From Solobacterium sp. (lineage in GTDB: Bacteria > Bacillota_I > Bacilli_A > Erysipelotrichales > Erysipelotrichaceae), in contig JAILGV010000166.1 in assembly GCA_024696355.1 (NCBI GenBank), positions 20,436 through 84,435 of the forward strand: a stretch of DNA of 64,000 nucleotides. The letters are read 5' to 3'. Both the position numbers and the translations under genes were made by a program. Under the pieces are notes generated by a model that was not told where the DNA came from, ran no database searches, and saw nothing but the letters and a program-made list of their open reading frames with translations. Shown one piece after another: positions 44,676 through 52,992 of the stretch (position 1 is its first letter; each line of letters starts with the position of its first letter).

Positions 44676-45752
44676 ATGTTAAGAATCGGTATGCTGACAA
44701 GCGGAGGCGACTGTCAGGCTCTCAACGCGGCGATGCGCGGTGTTTTTAAGGTTGTTACAAACAATGCCAAGGAACCGGTAGAATTCTATGGATTTGAAGA
44801 CGGCTACAAGGGACTGATCTACGGTAAATTCAGACTTCTCAGAGAGGAAGATTTCACTAATATTCTGACTATCGGTGGAACGATTCTGGGAACATCCCGT
44901 GTGCCGTTCAAAACAATCCATGAGCCGGACGAGAAAGGTCTGGATAAAGTTGCGGCAATGAAGCAGACATATTACAAGCTGCAGCTGAACTGTCTTGTCA
45001 TGCTCGGCGGAAACGGATCCACGAAAACTGCCAATCTGCTGAATCAGGAAGGTCTGAATGTTGTTACGCTTCCGAAGACGATCGACAATGATCTTTGGGG
45101 AACGGATATGACATTCGGATTCCAGTCTGCCGTCGATATCGCAACAAGGTGCATTGATGAAATTCATACCACTGCATCTTCACACGGCCGTGTATTCATC
45201 ATTGAAATCATGGGTCATAAGGTCGGATGGCTGCCGCTGAATGCAGGCATCGCAGGCGGAGCCGACATTATTCTCATTCCGGAAATTCCATACGATATCA
45301 AAAAGGTCATCGATGTAATTGAAGAACGTGACAGAAAGGGCCACCGTTTCAGCATCATTGCTGTTGCAGAGGGTGCGATATCCAAGGAAGACGCTGCTCT
45401 GTCCAAAAAAGCATATAAGAAGAAGCTTGCCAATTATGAATATCCTTCCGTATCATATGAAATCGCCGATCTGATTCAGAAGGCTACGGGACGTGAAGTC
45501 CGTGTAACTGTTCCCGGACATACACAGCGCGGCGGCGCACCGTGTCCTTACGACAGAGTCTTTGCAAGCAGGCTCGGTGCCGAGGCAGGAAAGATGATTC
45601 TTGACGGACATTACGGATTTATGGTCGGCTACAGAAACAGGGAAATGGTCAAGGTTCCTCTGGAGGAAGTTGCCGGAAGACTTAAGACAATCGACCCGAC
45701 TGCACGTATTATCGAGGAAGCAAAACTGCTTGGAATCAGCTTCGGCGAATAA
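44676..45752 (+). CDS. pfkA: 6-phosphofructokinase, mixed-substrate type
   Basis: Glycolytic kinase converting fructose 6-phosphate to the 1,6-bisphosphate; 358 residues. The N-terminal motif is GMLTSGGDCQALNAAMRG, the phosphoryl-donor site MLGGNGSTKTA, and the catalytic region PKTIDNDLWGTDMTFGF. Relative to E. coli numbering the donor-site Gly104 is kept (ATP type) but 124 is Lys (PPi-type), and Asp103 is Asn. This combination matches the PFK_mixed group rather than classical bacterial PfkA. The ATG at 44676 has TTGGAGG upstream. A perfect terminator follows. Confidence 0.9.
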   Translation: MLRIGMLTSGGDCQALNAAMRGVFKVVTNNAKEPVEFYGFEDGYKGLIYGKFRLLREEDFTNILTIGGTILGTSRVPFKTIHEPDEKGLDKVAAMKQTYYKLQLNCLVMLGGNGSTKTANLLNQEGLNVVTLPKTIDNDLWGTDMTFGFQSAVDIATRCIDEIHTTASSHGRVFIIEIMGHKVGWLPLNAGIAGGADIILIPEIPYDIKKVIDVIEERDRKGHRFSIIAVAEGAISKEDAALSKKAYKKKLANYEYPSVSYEIADLIQKATGREVRVTVPGHTQRGGAPCPYDRVFASRLGAEAGKMILDGHYGFMVGYRNREMVKVPLEEVAGRLKTIDPTARIIEEAKLLGISFGE

Positions 45753-45763
45753 CCGGCTGTCAG

Positions 45764-45795
45764 ACAGGAAGCCTGCGGGCTTCCTGTTTTTTTTA
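45764..45795 (+). terminator. Terminator after pfkA
   Basis: A 10-bp stem ACAGGAAGCC/GGCTTCCTGT, loop TGCG, with eight T. Confidence 0.94.
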
Positions 45796-45804
45796 TATGT
45801 GCCG

Positions 45805-45813
45805 TGATATATT
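45805..45813 (+). promoter_or_regulatory. Extended -10 adjoining the first MATE gene
   Basis: TGATATATT, a TGn-extended -10 box, ends 9 bases before the ATG at 45823; no Shine-Dalgarno is present. Confidence 0.45.
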
Positions 45814-45822
45814 AGTCTACAT

Positions 45823-47199
45823 ATGATCAGGGAAAAAAGTTTCTATAAAACGCTGGTGCGCATAGCAGTTCCGCTTGTGGTTTATGAACTGATCAGTTTC
45901 TGCGTGCAGATGCTGGATACTGTTATGTGCGGTGTTCTCGGTGATTATGCCGTATCAGCTGTTACCGTTGCCGGACAGCCGTATTTTATTTTTATAGTAC
46001 TTGTTTTCGGACTTACCTCGGGCGGCTCCGTCATCATTTCCCAGTATTACGGAAAGAGAGATTTTGCGGCTATCAGAAAAACAATGTCTGTCATGTTTGT
46101 GACGGTGCTTTTCTCATGCCTGCTTTTTATGCTGCTGTGTTTTGTGTTCCCGGCTCAGATCATGTCGATTTTTGCGAAAGATGCCTTCCTGATTTCGGAA
46201 GGGGTAAGATACCTCAGAATTGTCGTCTTTTCCTATCTGCTCAGCGGCATATGCCGTTGCTATACAGCGGCGCTGAACGCAAAGGGAAATACAGCAGCCG
46301 GTGCCGTCATATCCGTTATGGCATTCCTGGTGAATATGGCAGCCAATTATATTCTGATCTACGGAAAGCTGGGGATGCCTGCAATGGGAGTGGCCGGCGC
46401 TGCCGGGGGAACCGTCGCTGCCAGACTGTTCGAACTTGCGGCTGTATGGGTCTATTTCTCGAAGTATGAAAAAGAAATCGGATTTACGTTCCGTGATCTG
46501 CTTCATATTGACCGCAGCCTGATTCCGGGATATCTGAAGATCAGCACGCCGATCATTCTTGATGATCTGGTATGGGCTCTCGGATCAAGCACGCAGGTTG
46601 CAGTGATCGGCAATATGAACGCTGCATATGTCACTTCGGCAGGTGTCTCTTCCGTTGCATCACAGGCAGCTATGGTGTTTATTTACGGCATCTCCCGCGC
46701 TTCATCGATCGTCATCGGACAGATAATCGGGGAAGGACGAATTGAATATGCAAAAAAAGCAGGAAAAACATTCCTGGCAATCGCATTGTGTACCGGCATA
46801 TTCGCTTCGCTGTTTGTTCTTGCAGTCAGAAATCCCGTTCTTGCAATTTATCCGAATATCAGTGCTTCAAGCAGGGAACTTGCCTTCCGCCTGATAGGCG
46901 TGACTGCAGTGATCATGCTTGCCTGCGGTATGGAAAATACATGCGTGATCGGCGTGCTGAGGGGTGCCGGTGACACGGAGTTTGCCTTTAAAGCTGATGC
47001 CGGATGCATGTGGCTGATCGGGATTCCGGCAGGAATGATCGGCGCTTTTCTGCTTCATCTGGATGTGACTGCTGTCTATTTCCTGCTGAGAGCGGACGTT
47101 TTCGTTAAGATTTCAATATGCACGGTCAGGATTCTGAAAGGCAACTACATCAGGGATCTGACGGCATCTGCGCAGTCCGGCATTTCTGCGGCTGACTGA
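45823..47199 (+). CDS. MATE family efflux transporter
   Basis: Integral membrane exporter of 458 residues with about twelve hydrophobic segments. The repeated MATE pattern is visible in both halves: VPLVVYELISFCVQMLDTVM at the start and YLKISTPIILDDLVWALGSS at about 237. It exports cations, drugs or metabolites by H+ or Na+ exchange; substrate unknown. It has its own putative promoter immediately before the ATG. Confidence 0.9.
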   Translation: MIREKSFYKTLVRIAVPLVVYELISFCVQMLDTVMCGVLGDYAVSAVTVAGQPYFIFIVLVFGLTSGGSVIISQYYGKRDFAAIRKTMSVMFVTVLFSCLLFMLLCFVFPAQIMSIFAKDAFLISEGVRYLRIVVFSYLLSGICRCYTAALNAKGNTAAGAVISVMAFLVNMAANYILIYGKLGMPAMGVAGAAGGTVAARLFELAAVWVYFSKYEKEIGFTFRDLLHIDRSLIPGYLKISTPIILDDLVWALGSSTQVAVIGNMNAAYVTSAGVSSVASQAAMVFIYGISRASSIVIGQIIGEGRIEYAKKAGKTFLAIALCTGIFASLFVLAVRNPVLAIYPNISASSRELAFRLIGVTAVIMLACGMENTCVIGVLRGAGDTEFAFKADAGCMWLIGIPAGMIGAFLLHLDVTAVYFLLRADVFVKISICTVRILKGNYIRDLTASAQSGISAAD

Positions 47200-47228
47200 T
47201 GTCCGTAAACCATACAGAAAGAATTAGG

Positions 47229-47238
47229 GTGCTATACT
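47229..47238 (+). promoter_or_regulatory. Extended -10 directly before the MmcQ-EVE-like gene
   Basis: TGCTATACT (47230-47238) ends 6 bases before the ATG at 47245, so transcription should start on the A of the start codon. No Shine-Dalgarno is possible. Confidence 0.5.
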
Positions 47239-47244
47239 GTTGAT

Positions 47245-48303
47245 ATGAGTTTGGAAAGTGAGTGTTTCAGGAAGAAAACAATAAATCCGCAGAAGCTTGA
47301 GGCGTACGGATTTACAAAGCAGAACGGTGAATACCTGATATCGGTTCCTTTTTTTGAAGGACAGTTTTCGGCTGAGATTGCAGTCGGAGCAGATCATCAG
47401 GTCAGAGGCAGGGCAATTGAACATGAAACAGGGGATGAGTTTATTCCGCTGCATGTTCCGATGCAGACCAGTGCGTTTGTTTCCTCGGTCAGGAATGCAT
47501 ATATTGAGGTGCTGAAGGACATTGCCGAAAAATGCTGCGACAGCACGGAGTTTGCCTCGCCGCAGGCAAACCGGATCGCTGCCATGATTCTTGAGAAATA
47601 CGGCGACAGCCCGGAAAGAACATTCGATGATGATGACATTGCTGTTTTCAGGAATCCCGTGAATTCAAAATGGTACGGTCTGATCATGCTGATCGAAAGG
47701 AAAAAGATACAGAAAGACAGGGAAGGCACAGTCGAAATCATAAATCTTAAGATGGATACCGATGTGATTGTCAGACTGATTGAACAGCAGGGAATCTATC
47801 CGGCATACCATATGAATCACAAACACTGGATCAGCGTCGTGCTCGACGATACTCTGAGTGATGACAGAATCATGACGTTTATCGGTGAAAGTCACAGGCT
47901 GACCGCAAAAGGAACGAAAAGTGCAGATACGGAGAATCATTTCTGGGTAATCCCGAGCAATCCGAAATACTATTCCGTAAAACGGGCATTTGCCCGCACA
48001 AAAACAATTTCATGGCATCAGGATGCGTGTATTCAGACGGGGGATACCGTTTATATTTACATTACCGCTCCGGTATCGGCAATTGTTTACAGAACACGTG
48101 TAACCGGCAGCAATCTGCCGGTGCCCGATAAATCCTGGGGAAAGTATAAAACGAGGATGGATCTGAGGCTGGAAAAAATATATCCGGAGGAGCTTCTGCG
48201 CAGAAATGTGCTCGCGGAATACGGTCTCGGCAGTGTGCGCGGAACCAGAAGAATCCCTGCGGAACTTCAGAAAGTAATAGAAAAACTGGAGGATATCGAA
48301 TGA
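47245..48303 (+). CDS. MmcQ/YjbR family protein fused to a C-terminal EVE/PUA-like domain
   Basis: 352 residues in three parts. Residues 1-100 are an unassigned beta-rich N-terminal domain; about 110-220 are the MmcQ/YjbR (CyaY-like) fold (VFRNPVNSKWYGLIMLIERK, INLKMDTDVIVRLIEQQGIY, YHMNHKHWISVVLDDTL); about 228-350 form an EVE/PUA-like domain (NHFWVIPSNPKYYSVKRAFA, SWHQDACIQTGDTVYIYI, SAIVYRTRVTG). EVE domains read modified bases in other systems; MmcQ-type proteins are suspected DNA binders. The gene overlaps an AlkZ-related gene by 4 bases, pointing to a DNA-related pair. Function unknown. Confidence 0.78.
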   Translation: MSLESECFRKKTINPQKLEAYGFTKQNGEYLISVPFFEGQFSAEIAVGADHQVRGRAIEHETGDEFIPLHVPMQTSAFVSSVRNAYIEVLKDIAEKCCDSTEFASPQANRIAAMILEKYGDSPERTFDDDDIAVFRNPVNSKWYGLIMLIERKKIQKDREGTVEIINLKMDTDVIVRLIEQQGIYPAYHMNHKHWISVVLDDTLSDDRIMTFIGESHRLTAKGTKSADTENHFWVIPSNPKYYSVKRAFARTKTISWHQDACIQTGDTVYIYITAPVSAIVYRTRVTGSNLPVPDKSWGKYKTRMDLRLEKIYPEELLRRNVLAEYGLGSVRGTRRIPAELQKVIEKLEDIE

Positions 48304-48962
48304 TCACATCGTGGCAGGAAATGGAAAAACTTGCATTGGAATACGGCTTTCTGCCGTTTTTCAACTGCGGCATCAAAGGTTTTTCAGTCGAGGAAAACAC
48401 GCCGTCGCATCTCTGGTTTTCACCGGTTGAACCGGGTCCGTGGGAATGGAAGAAGGATGCCGCACTGAACGGCAGGGTTGTATACGGAAAATTCTTCAAT
48501 CACCGTGCCGGATTTATTTCACTGCGGTGGTTTCCTGATTTTGCCAATTACCGCAGGGACGGATATGATCTGGATGCTCTGTATGATGAAGGCCGTGTTC
48601 CCATGCATGACAGAGCCGTTTACGACATGATTGTAAAGCACCATGCACTTGATACAAAGGCACTGAAGGCATACTGCGGTTTCGGAAAAGACGGGCTCAA
48701 AGGGTTTGAACCGATCATAGACAGACTTCAGATGCAGACATATGTCAACATCCGCACCTTTCTGTATCCGCTTGACAGAAACGGGAAGGAATACGGATGG
48801 GGAATTGCACAGTATACAACTCCGGAGGAAATGTTCGGACAGAAAAGAGTAACCGCGGCCTACAGCCGGACTCCGGAAGAGTCACGTATGAGAATTCTGA
48901 AGCATCTGCGGAAAAAACTTCCGCAGGCTTCCGAGCGTCAGCTGAACAAACTGATCGGCTGA
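48300..48962 (+). CDS. AlkZ-related protein
   Basis: Cytosolic 220-residue protein without membrane segments. The pattern PWEWKKDAALNGRVVYGKFF, followed by GFISLRWFPDFANYRRDGYD, matches a conserved family annotated as AlkZ-related (AlkZ/YcaQ are winged-helix DNA glycosylases). The classical AlkZ catalytic Q-x-Q motif is not evident, so glycosylase activity is not supported by sequence. It overlaps the MmcQ-EVE-like gene by ATGA, so it is translated from the same mRNA, and joint action is likely. Confidence 0.7.
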   Translation: MITSWQEMEKLALEYGFLPFFNCGIKGFSVEENTPSHLWFSPVEPGPWEWKKDAALNGRVVYGKFFNHRAGFISLRWFPDFANYRRDGYDLDALYDEGRVPMHDRAVYDMIVKHHALDTKALKAYCGFGKDGLKGFEPIIDRLQMQTYVNIRTFLYPLDRNGKEYGWGIAQYTTPEEMFGQKRVTAAYSRTPEESRMRILKHLRKKLPQASERQLNKLIG

Positions 48963-49007
48963 ATATTGAATGGATATTCTGCCTTTTATGCAGAAATATC
49001 CGTCAGA

Positions 49008-49053
49008 GAAGCATTATAGAAGACAAAAACAACAAGTTTTTATAAAATGCTTC
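49008..49053. promoter_or_regulatory. Long imperfect inverted repeat over the ABC operon promoter
   Basis: GAAGCATT (49008-49015) and AATGCTTC (49046-49053) form perfect outer arms, with AAAAAC/GTTTTT (49025-49030, 49036-49041) near the centre. The right arm overlaps TATAAA at 49041-49046, the likely -10. It could be an operator for an amino acid-responsive repressor. A further hairpin (GGATATTTCTGC-like arms) lies at 48972-49002. Confidence 0.45.
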
Positions 49054-49072
49054 AGTAACTTAAGGAGGCAGT

Positions 49073-49744
49073 ATGAATCAGCAGGTTTGGGATATTTTGG
49101 TTGATTCATTCATGAAGATACTGATACCGGGATTTACCATGACGATTCCGCTGACGGTAATATCATTTGCCCTGGCTCTGATCATTGCCGTAATCACGGC
49201 TATGATTCAGTACGCTGATATTCCCGTTCTGAAGCAGATTGCAAGATTTTATATCTGGATTATCAGAGGTACACCCGTACTGGTACAGCTTTATGTAGTG
49301 TTTTTCGGACTTCCGTCAATCGGGATCATGATTGACGCTTTTCCCAGTGCGGTTATGGTTTTTGCACTGAACGAAGGAGCGTACTGTGCAGAGACAATGC
49401 GGTCGGCACTGGAGTCTGTCCCGGCAGGACAGATGGAAGCCGGACTCTGCAGCGGTCTTTCCTGGTTTCAGACAATGTGGCACATCATACTTCCGCAGGC
49501 ATTCAGAACGGCTTTCCCGCCGCTCTCCAACTCTCTGATCGGCCTGGTCAAGGAGACAAGCCTTGCTTCGAATATTACAGTCACTGAAATGTTTATGGTT
49601 ACGCAGAGAATTGCCGGCCGTACCTACAAAGCATTCTGGCTGTATCTGGAAGTTGCCCTGATCTATCTGATCTTCTCTACGGTTCTGACATGGCTTCAGC
49701 GCAGGGGAGAAGACAGGCTGAATTCCTACGGGGTGCGGAGGTGA
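49073..49744 (+). CDS. Amino acid ABC transporter permease (HisM/GlnP type)
   Basis: Membrane subunit of a polar amino acid importer; 223 residues, about five helices. The coupling EAA loop is in ESVPAGQMEAGLCSGLSWFQTMWHIILPQAFRTA, and RGTPVLVQLYVVFFGLP is typical of the family. It is encoded first in a permease-ATPase-binding protein operon with AAGGAGG Shine-Dalgarno. Being the only permease gene, it presumably works as a homodimer. Cystine, glutamine or arginine are candidate substrates. Confidence 0.92.
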   Translation: MNQQVWDILVDSFMKILIPGFTMTIPLTVISFALALIIAVITAMIQYADIPVLKQIARFYIWIIRGTPVLVQLYVVFFGLPSIGIMIDAFPSAVMVFALNEGAYCAETMRSALESVPAGQMEAGLCSGLSWFQTMWHIILPQAFRTAFPPLSNSLIGLVKETSLASNITVTEMFMVTQRIAGRTYKAFWLYLEVALIYLIFSTVLTWLQRRGEDRLNSYGVRR

Positions 49745-49747
49745 TTT

Positions 49748-50500
49748 ATGGCAATGCTTGAAATCAGAGGGATCAGAAAGAAATTTGATACCCTCGATGT
49801 TCTCAACGGTGTGGATCTTTCTGTTGAACGGGGAGATGTTGTGGCAATTCTCGGGCCGAGCGGTTCGGGAAAGACAACCCTGCTCAGATGCATCAATTAT
49901 CTTGAAACAGCAGATGAAGGTGAAATGATCTTTGACAATGAGTCATATGATCTGGCAAATGCATCTGCACAGAAAATGATGGAACTCCGTAAGAAAACAG
50001 GGTTTGTATTTCAGAACTACAATCTGTTTTTCAACAAGACGGCTCTGCAGAACGTGACGATCGGTCTGACGGTCGGCAGGAAAATACCAAAGGAAGAGGC
50101 TGAGGAAACCGGAAGAAAGATGCTTGAAAAAGTCGGAATGGGTGACAGATGTGACTATTATCCCAGTCAGCTTTCCGGCGGACAGCAGCAGCGTGTCGCG
50201 ATTGCCAGGGCTCTCGCTTCAAATCCGGAAATTATCTATTTTGATGAGCCTACATCGGCGCTCGATCCGGAACTGATCGGGGAAGTCCTTGCCGTTATGA
50301 GACAGCTCGCAAAGGAAGGCAGAACCATGATTGTGGTGACGCATGAAATGAGTTTTGCAAGAGATGTTTCCAATAAAGTCATCTTCATGGAGAACGGGGT
50401 CATTGTTGAGCAGGGAAGCTCGGCGGAATTCTTCGAGCACCCGAAAAAAGAAAGAACAAGAGAATTCCTCCGTATGGAAGACAACCGTACAGGGGAGTAA
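49748..50500 (+). CDS. Amino acid ABC transporter ATP-binding protein
   Basis: Cytosolic ATPase subunit of 250 residues. Walker A is [11 protein letters not shown] (near residue 38), the Q-loop is in [11 protein letters not shown], the signature is [19 protein letters not shown], Walker B is [14 protein letters not shown], and the switch His is in [12 protein letters not shown]. The sequence type is GlnQ/HisP/TcyC. It starts 3 bases after the permease stop, with its Shine-Dalgarno inside the permease gene. Confidence 0.95.
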   Translation: MAMLEIRGIRKKFDTLDVLNGVDLSVERGDVVAILGPSGSGKTTLLRCINYLETADEGEMIFDNESYDLANASAQKMMELRKKTGFVFQNYNLFFNKTALQNVTIGLTVGRKIPKEEAEETGRKMLEKVGMGDRCDYYPSQLSGGQQQRVAIARALASNPEIIYFDEPTSALDPELIGEVLAVMRQLAKEGRTMIVVTHEMSFARDVSNKVIFMENGVIVEQGSSAEFFEHPKKERTREFLRMEDNRTGE

Positions 50501-50522
50501 ATAAGAATCAGGGAGGAATAAA

Positions 50523-51305
50523 ATGAAAAAAGCAGTAAAACTATTATTATCGGCAGCACTTCTGTCAGGATTAAGCGCATGCTCGGCTGAAAGAGGAACT
50601 CTGAAAACAGTGCAGCGCAGCGGGAAGATTATTATCGGTCTTGAAGGCAACTGGCAGCCGTGGTCATATCATGATGAATCCGACACTCTGGTCGGATATG
50701 ACGTCGAAGTCGGAAAGGCAATTGCCGAAAAGCTGGGTGTTGAAGCCGAATTTATAGAGGGCCCCTGGGACGGTCTGTTTGCCGGCATTGACTCCGGCAG
50801 ATATGACATCATCATCAACGGCGTCGGCGTAACCGAAGAACGGCAGAAATCGTACAGCTTCAGTGATCCGTATGCATATGACAGTTCCGTTCTGATCGTG
50901 CTTGAAGGAAATGAAGATGTAAAGACATTTGAGGATCTTGCCGGAAAGAAGACCGCAAATTCAATCGGTTCAACATACATGGAACTCGGTGAAGCGTGCG
51001 GTGCAACAGTGGAAGGCGTGGATTCACTGACAGAAACACTTGATATGGTCAAACAGGGCAGAGTCGATGCGACGATTAATGCCAGAACTTCATTCTATGA
51101 TTACATGAAGTACAATCCTGATGATCCGTTTGTGATTACCGATGAAAGTGAAGACCTTACTTCCATTGCGATTCCGATGCGCGGCAATGATTCTTCGAAG
51201 GAACTGAAGGAAGCGATCAACGAAGCGATCAGACAGCTCCGTGAAGAGGGAAAACTGACAGAACTTTCAGTAAAGTACTTCGGATCAGACATCAGTGTGA
51301 AATAA
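50523..51305 (+). CDS. Amino acid ABC transporter substrate-binding lipoprotein
   Basis: Extracellular lipoprotein of 260 residues that captures the substrate. The signal peptide ends in LSGLSAC (lipobox, lipidated Cys20), followed by a normal-order SBP_bac_3 domain: SGKIIIGLEGNWQPWSY, DTLVGYDVEVGKAIAEKLG, GRYDIIINGVGVTEER, FEDLAGKKTANSIGSTYMEL, then VDSLTETLDMVKQGRVDATI. It closes the three-gene ABC operon and serves as a useful in-window reference for the reversed binding protein at 56189. Confidence 0.94.
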   Translation: MKKAVKLLLSAALLSGLSACSAERGTLKTVQRSGKIIIGLEGNWQPWSYHDESDTLVGYDVEVGKAIAEKLGVEAEFIEGPWDGLFAGIDSGRYDIIINGVGVTEERQKSYSFSDPYAYDSSVLIVLEGNEDVKTFEDLAGKKTANSIGSTYMELGEACGATVEGVDSLTETLDMVKQGRVDATINARTSFYDYMKYNPDDPFVITDESEDLTSIAIPMRGNDSSKELKEAINEAIRQLREEGKLTELSVKYFGSDISVK

Positions 51306-51310
51306 CAAAA

Positions 51311-51350
51311 ATACAGCTGCAGGTTTCTGCAGCTGTATCTGTTTATTTTT
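51311..51350. terminator. Terminator after the first ABC operon
   Basis: A 12-bp perfect stem ATACAGCTGCAG/CTGCAGCTGTAT, loop GTTT, followed by CTGTTTATTTTTT. The A-tract on the other side suggests it also ends the convergent DUF1846 gene. Confidence 0.9.
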
Positions 51351-52830
51351 TGTGATAAAGCTTTTTGTGCTGATATGCAGGGTCGAAAGTGACGTTGATG
51401 CCGAGCTTCCGGTAGATGTTTGCGTCTTCTTCCGGCATGATTACCGTGCAGTGTGCTTCGGAACCTTTGAGATTGCCGAGCTGTGCAACAGCTCTGGATG
51501 TCACTTCATTGGTCTTGGCGGTGATGCTCAGGGCAATCAGCAGCTCATCCGAATGAAGTCTCGGATTATGATTGCCGAGATTTTTTATTTTCAGATCCTG
51601 GATCGGCTTTACGAACTGCGGCTCAATCAGATGCTTGGCCTTATGGATGGAGGCCAGCGCCTTCAGGGCGTTGATCAGTCCCGCTGAGGAGGGACCGAAC
51701 AGAGATGATGTTTTGCCGGTGACGATTCTTCCGTCAGGCAGCTCGATTGCAAGTGCAGGTGCGCCTGTTTCCTGTTCTTTCTTTCTTGCGGCAACGGCAC
51801 ATTTTCTGTCTTCGGGTGTAATGCCTGCTTTATTCATCAGAAGCTTAAGCTTGTCCACAGCTGTTTCATCGCACTTCTGCATGCGGAAGTCGACGAGGGT
51901 TTTATAGTAGCGGCGGATGATTTCGTCATTGGCGGCTCTTACGGCAGCTTCATCATCAGTGATGCAGAATCCTACCATATTCACTCCCATGTCAGTGGGC
52001 GACTTGTACGGAGATTCTTTTCTGATTCTTTCGAACAGCCGGTTGAGGACCGGGAATATCTCAACGTCACGGTTATAATTAATTGCCGTTACGCCGTATG
52101 CTTCAAGATGGTAGGGATCGATCATATTGATGTCATTCAGGTCGACCGTGGCAGCTTCATATGCCAGATTGACCGGATGATTCAGCGGAAGATTCCATAC
52201 CGGGAAGGTTTCGAATTTGGCGTAGCCTGATTTGATGCCTTTTACTTCGTCCTGATACAGCTGGGAAATGCATGTTGCCATTTTTCCCGAGCCGGGACCG
52301 GGTGCGGTCACAACAATCAGACTTCTGCTTGTCCGGATGTAATCATTTTTTCCCAGGCCGTCTTTGCTGACAATAAAATCAATGTCAGTCGGGTAGCCGG
52401 GAATCGGATAATGCAGATAAGATCTGATTCCAACTGCTTTCAGCTGACTTCTGAACTGGTCAGCGGCAGCTTGATGCTGATACTGCGTAATTACGACGGA
52501 ACCCACAAAGAGATCGAGTTCCTTGAAAGCATCAAGCATGCGGAATACTTCCTGATCATAGGATATGCCCAGATCGCCGCGCGCCTTTGACTGCTGGATT
52601 GCATTCGCATTAATGCAGATAATCAGTTCGACTTTATCCTTCAGCTCTGTGAGGAGTCTGATTTTATTGTTGGGCTCGTAACCCGGCAGAACTCTGGAAG
52701 CGTGGAAGTCTTCAAACATTTTTCCGCCGAATTCAAGATAAAGCTTGCCGTCAAAATAGTTAATGCGGTCAAGAATTTTGTCACGCTGAAGTTCAAGATA
52801 CTTTTCAGAATCAAATGCCGTTGTTCTCAT
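51343..52830 (-). CDS. DUF1846 domain-containing protein
   Basis: Cytosolic protein of 495 residues, the normal length for DUF1846. Family blocks visible: [19 protein letters not shown] at the start, [39 protein letters not shown] (a loop resembling a nucleotide-binding site) and [19 protein letters not shown]. The family is widespread in Firmicutes and Actinobacteria; its function is not established as far as I know. The start at 52830 has GGAG nearby; a TGA-extended TATACT at 52854-52859 on this strand puts the mRNA start about 17 bases upstream, ruling out longer starts. Confidence 0.93.
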   Translation of the reverse strand: MRTTAFDSEKYLELQRDKILDRINYFDGKLYLEFGGKMFEDFHASRVLPGYEPNNKIRLLTELKDKVELIICINANAIQQSKARGDLGISYDQEVFRMLDAFKELDLFVGSVVITQYQHQAAADQFRSQLKAVGIRSYLHYPIPGYPTDIDFIVSKDGLGKNDYIRTSRSLIVVTAPGPGSGKMATCISQLYQDEVKGIKSGYAKFETFPVWNLPLNHPVNLAYEAATVDLNDINMIDPYHLEAYGVTAINYNRDVEIFPVLNRLFERIRKESPYKSPTDMGVNMVGFCITDDEAAVRAANDEIIRRYYKTLVDFRMQKCDETAVDKLKLLMNKAGITPEDRKCAVAARKKEQETGAPALAIELPDGRIVTGKTSSLFGPSSAGLINALKALASIHKAKHLIEPQFVKPIQDLKIKNLGNHNPRLHSDELLIALSITAKTNEVTSRAVAQLGNLKGSEAHCTVIMPEEDANIYRKLGINVTFDPAYQHKKLYHKK

Positions 52831-52968
52831 AGTCGTTTTCTCCAACATGAAAAAGTATATCAGATTCACGAATTGTAAAGTAGAAAAATATAGCATAATC
52901 GGATTTTTATTGCTTTTAAGTGTCTGAATCCGTGATATTTGCATAATGCTTTTCATATTCAGATTTAG

Positions 52969-52977
52969 TGCTATACT
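52969..52977 (+). promoter_or_regulatory. Extended -10 upstream of the second MATE gene
   Basis: TGCTATACT, a TGn-extended -10, ends 15 bases before the ATG at 52993. The short leader has no Shine-Dalgarno. Confidence 0.45.
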
Positions 52978-52992
52978 GATTCCCGTTTATAT

